Shown one piece after another: positions 40,613 to 44,225 of a DNA stretch of 44,225 nucleotides. Location of the stretch: NCBI GenBank assembly GCA_036480335.1, contig JAZGGH010000075.1, forward strand, positions 1 to 44,225, read 5' to 3'. Both the position numbers and the translations under genes were made by a program. Numbering within the stretch: the first letter of the stretch is position 1; the number at the start of each line of letters is the position of its first letter. The notes beneath the pieces were generated by a model. It was given only the letters and a program-made list of their open reading frames with translations, was not told the origin of the DNA and made no database searches. Source of the stretch: JAZGER01 sp036480335. Its GTDB lineage: Bacteria > Pseudomonadota > Gammaproteobacteria > DSM-19610.

Positions 40613-42208
40613 CTAGAGGGCGGTGAAGTGAATGCGGAAGCAGCTTTTGCCATTGTCATTATGGTAGCTGAGCTGGCTTTGATTGATTTCACATAAGGTT
40701 CTGGCAAGGTAGAGGCCCAGGCCAGTTCCCTGGCTGTCGGTGGTGTAGAAGGGTTCGAAAATTTTGTCAGCCGAGCCAGGCGGTATGCCGGGGCCATTGT
40801 CAATGATGTCCAGTGTGACTGTCTGGTCGTTGTTCTGATACATCCTGATATCAACACGCTTCGGGTCGGTGGCGTGGCGTACGGCATTTTTGCACAGATT
40901 CCAGAGGACTTGATGCAGGTGTCCGGGGTCTGTGTTGAGTGTGACATTTTCCGGCGTGATGCTGGAGTGAATGCAGTCTGTTGTGAGTTGTTCGGCCTGG
41001 CTGAATTCTTCGATGAAGTCATCAATCCAGGTTTTGATGTTAATGCGTTGTGTGTCAACGGGTGTGCGCCGTGATAATTGCAGGACATTTTCGATAATCA
41101 GATTTACGCGCTGCGTATGGTTGTGGATGATTTCTGCGAGTCTTTTGTCATCGTTATCGAGGCTTTTCGATTCTTCGAGCAATTGCGCGGCATGACTGAT
41201 GGCGCCTAATGGATTGCGGATTTCATGGGCGATGCTTGCAGATAGCCGGCCGAGGGATGCCAGTTTCGATTGCTGTGTCTGTTTTGTCAGTGTGTTGCTG
41301 TCATCTAACAGGATCAGGGTACCCTGACCGTGGGATGTCGTCATGGCTGAAAAACGCGGTGCCATGTATTGATTTTCACTGCCGGTTGAGATGTTTTCCG
41401 GTTGCCAGCCAGGATCCTGTGACCAGCGTTTTTTCTGTTGATTGAGTGGTGCCGAAATTTGTGATAAATCGGTGCCGATGCATTGTTCACATTGCAGTAA
41501 CTGATTGGCGGTGGCATTGCTCATACGGACTTTGTTATCCGGGCCTACCACCAGTACGCCGGACTGCAGATGCTGGATGATATGATGGTTCAGTTGTTCC
41601 AGGTTGGCCAGGTCGAGGCCACGTTGTGCGGCAAGTGCTTCACTATCGCGGACGCGTGTGGATAGCAGGACCCCCAGCGCAGTGGTCGCAAACAGTGCCA
41701 TGCCTAGCAGGCCAGCCTGGGTAATGATGCCGGTAGCGGGTTGTTCCAGGGTGAGGATGTTATACCCTGATTCGCCCAGGATCAGCAGGGTGGCGATGGC
41801 GGTTAGCAGGAAGGCAATGCGGCCGGGCAGTAACAGTGCGCTGGCAATGGCGACAACCAGAATCAATACACTGAGGCTGCTGCTGATACCGCCGCTCGCA
41901 TGCATCAGCAGTATGATGAAGCAGGTGTCGGCGAGCAGTTGTAGTAATGTTTGCAGAAAATAACGCGGCCAGCGCAGGCGCGCACTGAAGCCTGCTGCCA
42001 GACTGAATGCGATGTAGATGACCAGCGTTGAAGCGAATGCACCACCGGGGAGTGCGTCAAAGGGGTTTGCATCCCGCAGTGAGAAATGCAGGATGGTAAG
42101 AAAGCCGGAGAGAATCAGGCGGTAAAAAGTCAGCAGGCGAAGTGATCGCCAGTGCGCTTCGATGGTGCTGTTGTTCAGGCGTTGAGCGGTTTCACGAATC
42201 TGTTTCAT
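40613..42208 (-). CDS. pilS: Sensor histidine kinase PilS
   Basis: A 531-residue membrane kinase: six hydrophobic segments in residues 28-185, a PAS region (about 205-300), the HisKA H-box SIAHEIRNPLGA with His328, and an HATPase domain with DNGPGIPPGSADKIFEPFYTT and GTGLGLYLA. The six-segment N-terminus followed by PAS is the PilS layout; in Pseudomonas it monitors PilA within the membrane. Its start overlaps the upstream small gene by ATGA. Confidence 0.95.
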   Translation of the reverse strand: MKQIRETAQRLNNSTIEAHWRSLRLLTFYRLILSGFLTILHFSLRDANPFDALPGGAFASTLVIYIAFSLAAGFSARLRWPRYFLQTLLQLLADTCFIILLMHASGGISSSLSVLILVVAIASALLLPGRIAFLLTAIATLLILGESGYNILTLEQPATGIITQAGLLGMALFATTALGVLLSTRVRDSEALAAQRGLDLANLEQLNHHIIQHLQSGVLVVGPDNKVRMSNATANQLLQCEQCIGTDLSQISAPLNQQKKRWSQDPGWQPENISTGSENQYMAPRFSAMTTSHGQGTLILLDDSNTLTKQTQQSKLASLGRLSASIAHEIRNPLGAISHAAQLLEESKSLDNDDKRLAEIIHNHTQRVNLIIENVLQLSRRTPVDTQRINIKTWIDDFIEEFSQAEQLTTDCIHSSITPENVTLNTDPGHLHQVLWNLCKNAVRHATDPKRVDIRMYQNNDQTVTLDIIDNGPGIPPGSADKIFEPFYTTDSQGTGLGLYLARTLCEINQSQLSYHNDNGKSCFRIHFTAL

Positions 42209-42471
42209 GAGGGTTTGTTGGGTTTCTGCAGGAATTTGTGGGCATGCTCTTCGCTGCAGAAATGCCGGCCCTGTTGTTTGATGGCGTCTTTTTCAGGTAA
42301 ATAGACTTCGCAATAGGCGCATTTGACCGTTTCTCTGATTTCTTTTGTCGGTTTCTGTTGCCGCTTTTGTTTCTGCTTAAGTGTGCCTTTGTTTTTGGCT
42401 GTCAGGCGAGAGTACAGGGATACGAGCAGGGCGACCAGGATGATGACGATCAGGGAACGGATGCTGAACAT
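42205..42471 (-). CDS. PP0621-family small membrane protein
   Basis: An 88-residue protein with one N-terminal membrane segment (SLIVIILVALLVSLY), a basic linker and a small cysteine-containing C-terminus (VKCAYCEVYLP ... HFCSEEHAHKF) that looks like a treble-clef zinc site. Genes of this type regularly sit next to pilS in Gammaproteobacteria. The function is unknown. It overlaps pilS by ATGA, so they are co-translated. Confidence 0.82.
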   Translation of the reverse strand: MFSIRSLIVIILVALLVSLYSRLTAKNKGTLKQKQKRQQKPTKEIRETVKCAYCEVYLPEKDAIKQQGRHFCSEEHAHKFLQKPNKPS

Positions 42472-42516
42472 AGTTTGATGAGTCTCTAGCAGCTAGTCGG
42501 AAAGGTTTAGCTTAAA

Positions 42517-42632
42517 TTAAAGGCCACCCCTATTAATAGTCTTTTCGTCCGATTTCTGCGTTGGATGACAATTGCGATCCGCATGGTTGCCTTGAACTCA
42601 GATGAAAATCCTGATTAATAGAGGCACCCTAA
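42517..42632. mobile_element. MITE-like element upstream of nadE
   Basis: A 116-bp copy of the family at 27236: TTAA, GGCCACCCCTATTAATAG, TCTTTTCGTCCGATTTCTGCG on the left, and CCTTGAACTCAGATGAAAAT, CTGATTAATAGAGGCACC, CTAA on the right. The inverted ends are imperfect. The centre is about 30 bp shorter than in the argJ copy. Confidence 0.7.
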
Positions 42633-42754
42633 AGTGGGCGGGTTTTCTATTGTTTGGGCATGGAATGGTTGCCAGGAGGTCTGGAGTTTGCTGGATGATG
42701 CAGGGATAATATGCGCTACAATCCTTATTCTGGTATTTAGGGCTTCCAAATAGT

Positions 42755-44225
42755 ATGGCTGAAAAAACAACAATGCGTATTGTGCTGGCGCAAAGCAATT
42801 TGCTAGTCGGTGATGTACTGGCAAATACCGATCATGTTATTCGCAATGCCCTGGCAGCGCGGGATAAGCAGCATGCAGATTTGATTGCTTTTCCCGAGTT
42901 GACACTGACCAGTTATCCGCCGGAAGATTTGTTGTTGCGTCCTTCACTGCAGGCGATGGTTGATCGTTGCATAGAAAGGTTGTGTGAGGAAGTGCGAGGT
43001 ATATATTTGCTTGTGGGTCACCCGGAAGTGATGAATGGGCAGCGCTTCAATACGGCTTCATTGATTTATAATGGCAAGGTTGTGGCCATTTGCCGCAAGC
43101 ATTATCTGCCCAATTACAGTGTTTTTGATGAAAAACGGTATTTTAGTCCGGGTGACGGGTATGCGGTTGCCAATGTCAACGGTATTTCTGTCGGCGTGAC
43201 GATCTGTGAAGATATCTGGCAGCCAGAGCCTGCTCGTCAGGCATCGGACGCGGGAGCCGAGCTGATTATTAATATCAATGCATCGCCTTTCCACATGGGT
43301 AAGGGTGATGAGCGTGAACAGGTAGTGGCCAGCCGGGTGCAGGAATGTGGTGTGCCGATCTGTTATGTGAATCTGGTGGGCGGTCAGGATGAGCTGGTAT
43401 TTGATGGCGAATCATTTGTGATGGATGTTGATGGCCATTCCTGCTGTCGCGCACCCGCTTTTGAGGAAGCCATGCTGCCAGTGGATTTCAGTGTTCAAGA
43501 TGGCAAACTGAGGCCGGATGCGGGGCAGTTAACGCGGCGTTTATCTGAACAAGCGAATGTCTATCAGGCCCTGGTACTGGGTGTCAGGGATTATATTGAA
43601 AAGACCGGTTTTCGTGGCGCCATTATTGGTTTGTCGGGGGGGATCGATTCGGCATTAACATTGGCTATTGCGGTTGATGCGATCGGTGCTGAACGGGTGT
43701 CTGCTGTGATGATGCCTTCGCGTTATACTGCTGATATGAGTCTGGAAGATGCCCGCCAGGAGGCCGAAGCACTGGGCGTTGCCTACCAGGAAATTTCCAT
43801 CGAACAGCCGTTTGCTGCTTTTCTTGATGTGTTGAGCGAAGCCTTTTCCGGTACTGAGGTAGATACCACCGAGGAGAATATTCAGGCGCGCTGCCGGGGT
43901 GTGATTTTGATGGCGCTATCGAACAAGCAGGGACAGATACTGCTAACAACCGGCAATAAAAGTGAAATGTCGGTGGGCTATGCAACCCTCTATGGAGACA
44001 TGGCGGGCGGTTTCGCACCCATTAAGGATATTCCCAAGTTGCTGGTTTACCGGCTTTCGGAATACCGTAATAGCCTTGTGCCAGTGATTCCTCAGCGCGT
44101 TATCGAGCGACCACCATCAGCAGAGCTGGCAGCAGACCAGAAAGATGAGGATTCGTTACCCCCCTATACGATTCTTGATCCGCTGCTGGAAGGCTATATC
44201 GAAAACGACAGGAGTATTGATGAGC
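42755..44225 (+). CDS. nadE: Glutamine-dependent NAD+ synthetase (3' end beyond window)
   Basis: A two-domain NAD synthetase. The N-terminal nitrilase-type glutaminase has the catalytic Glu48 (FPELTLTSY), Lys in CRKHYLPNY and Cys in VGVTICEDIWQPEP; the C-terminal synthetase has the SGGIDSA pyrophosphatase loop. It makes NAD+ from deamido-NAD+, glutamine and ATP. The frame is open to the window end (490 codons); some 50 residues are missing. ATG 42755 is preferred; AGGG lies 12 bases upstream. A methionine six codons later is possible. Confidence 0.94.
   Translation, partial: MAEKTTMRIVLAQSNLLVGDVLANTDHVIRNALAARDKQHADLIAFPELTLTSYPPEDLLLRPSLQAMVDRCIERLCEEVRGIYLLVGHPEVMNGQRFNTASLIYNGKVVAICRKHYLPNYSVFDEKRYFSPGDGYAVANVNGISVGVTICEDIWQPEPARQASDAGAELIININASPFHMGKGDEREQVVASRVQECGVPICYVNLVGGQDELVFDGESFVMDVDGHSCCRAPAFEEAMLPVDFSVQDGKLRPDAGQLTRRLSEQANVYQALVLGVRDYIEKTGFRGAIIGLSGGIDSALTLAIAVDAIGAERVSAVMMPSRYTADMSLEDARQEAEALGVAYQEISIEQPFAAFLDVLSEAFSGTEVDTTEENIQARCRGVILMALSNKQGQILLTTGNKSEMSVGYATLYGDMAGGFAPIKDIPKLLVYRLSEYRNSLVPVIPQRVIERPPSAELAADQKDEDSLPPYTILDPLLEGYIENDRSIDE

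Noticed and set aside
1..44225. CRISPR array or phage defence island
   Set aside because: No regularly spaced repeats and no defence genes beyond the toxin-antitoxin pairs.

Overview
This window comes from a type IV-piliated gammaproteobacterium with moderate GC. The evidence is a complete meso-DAP-type division and cell wall (dcw) cluster ending in lpxC, the secA-argJ-yacG-zapD-coaE-pilDCB order typical of non-enteric Gammaproteobacteria, and a pilA/pilS/pilR locus. The sequence does not let me name the genus. No tRNA, rRNA, CRISPR array or prophage was seen. LAYOUT. 1-2.65 kb, minus strand: a secreted CHRD-like protein and a secreted MauG/di-haem peroxidase-like cytochrome c, separated by a clear terminator. 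2.65-3.1 kb: AT-rich divergent spacer ending in a strong sigma70 promoter and MraZ-box-like repeats. 3.1-21.6 kb, plus strand: mraZ, rsmH, ftsL, ftsI, murE, murF, mraY, murD, ftsW, murG, murC, murB, ddl, ftsQ, ftsA, ftsZ, lpxC; most junctions are ATGA-type stop/start overlaps, so this reads as one translationally coupled unit making and placing peptidoglycan. 21.7-27.2 kb: dciA-like gene (minus), then an M23 peptidase, secA and argJ (plus). 27.4-33.7 kb, minus: a lipoprotein, yacG, zapD, coaE, pilD, pilC, pilB. 34-39 kb: a mobile and decayed zone with a REP-associated tyrosine transposase (RAYT) inside near-perfect inverted repeats, a PIN-toxin fragment, a TfpX/TfpZ-type pilin accessory gene, pilA with a sigma54 promoter, a frameshifted FitAB/VapBC-like toxin-antitoxin pair, an intact second pair, and an apparent Uma2-family remnant. 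39.1-42.5 kb, minus: pilR, pilS and a small PP0621-like gene. 42.75 kb to the end, plus: nadE, cut by the window edge. HOW IT WORKS TOGETHER. The dcw genes make lipid II from UDP-sugars and assemble the FtsZ divisome; ZapD, encoded elsewhere in the window, also acts on FtsZ. PilB, PilC and PilD make and power the pilus whose subunit is PilA; PilS/PilR would switch pilA on through the sigma54 promoter visible upstream of it. NOTABLE STRUCTURE. The core genes are conventional; the unusual content is a layer of small mobile repeats. One MITE-like family (TTAA/YTAR flanks, long imperfect inverted repeats) has at least two full copies and one half copy; one full copy sits exactly between argJ and the convergent lipoprotein gene, with both stop codons inside its flanking TTAA duplicates. 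REP-like palindromes occur three times, one forming the C-terminal codons of coaE. RAYT end sequences recur beside pilA. I did not find convincing evidence for a wholly new defence or metabolic system.
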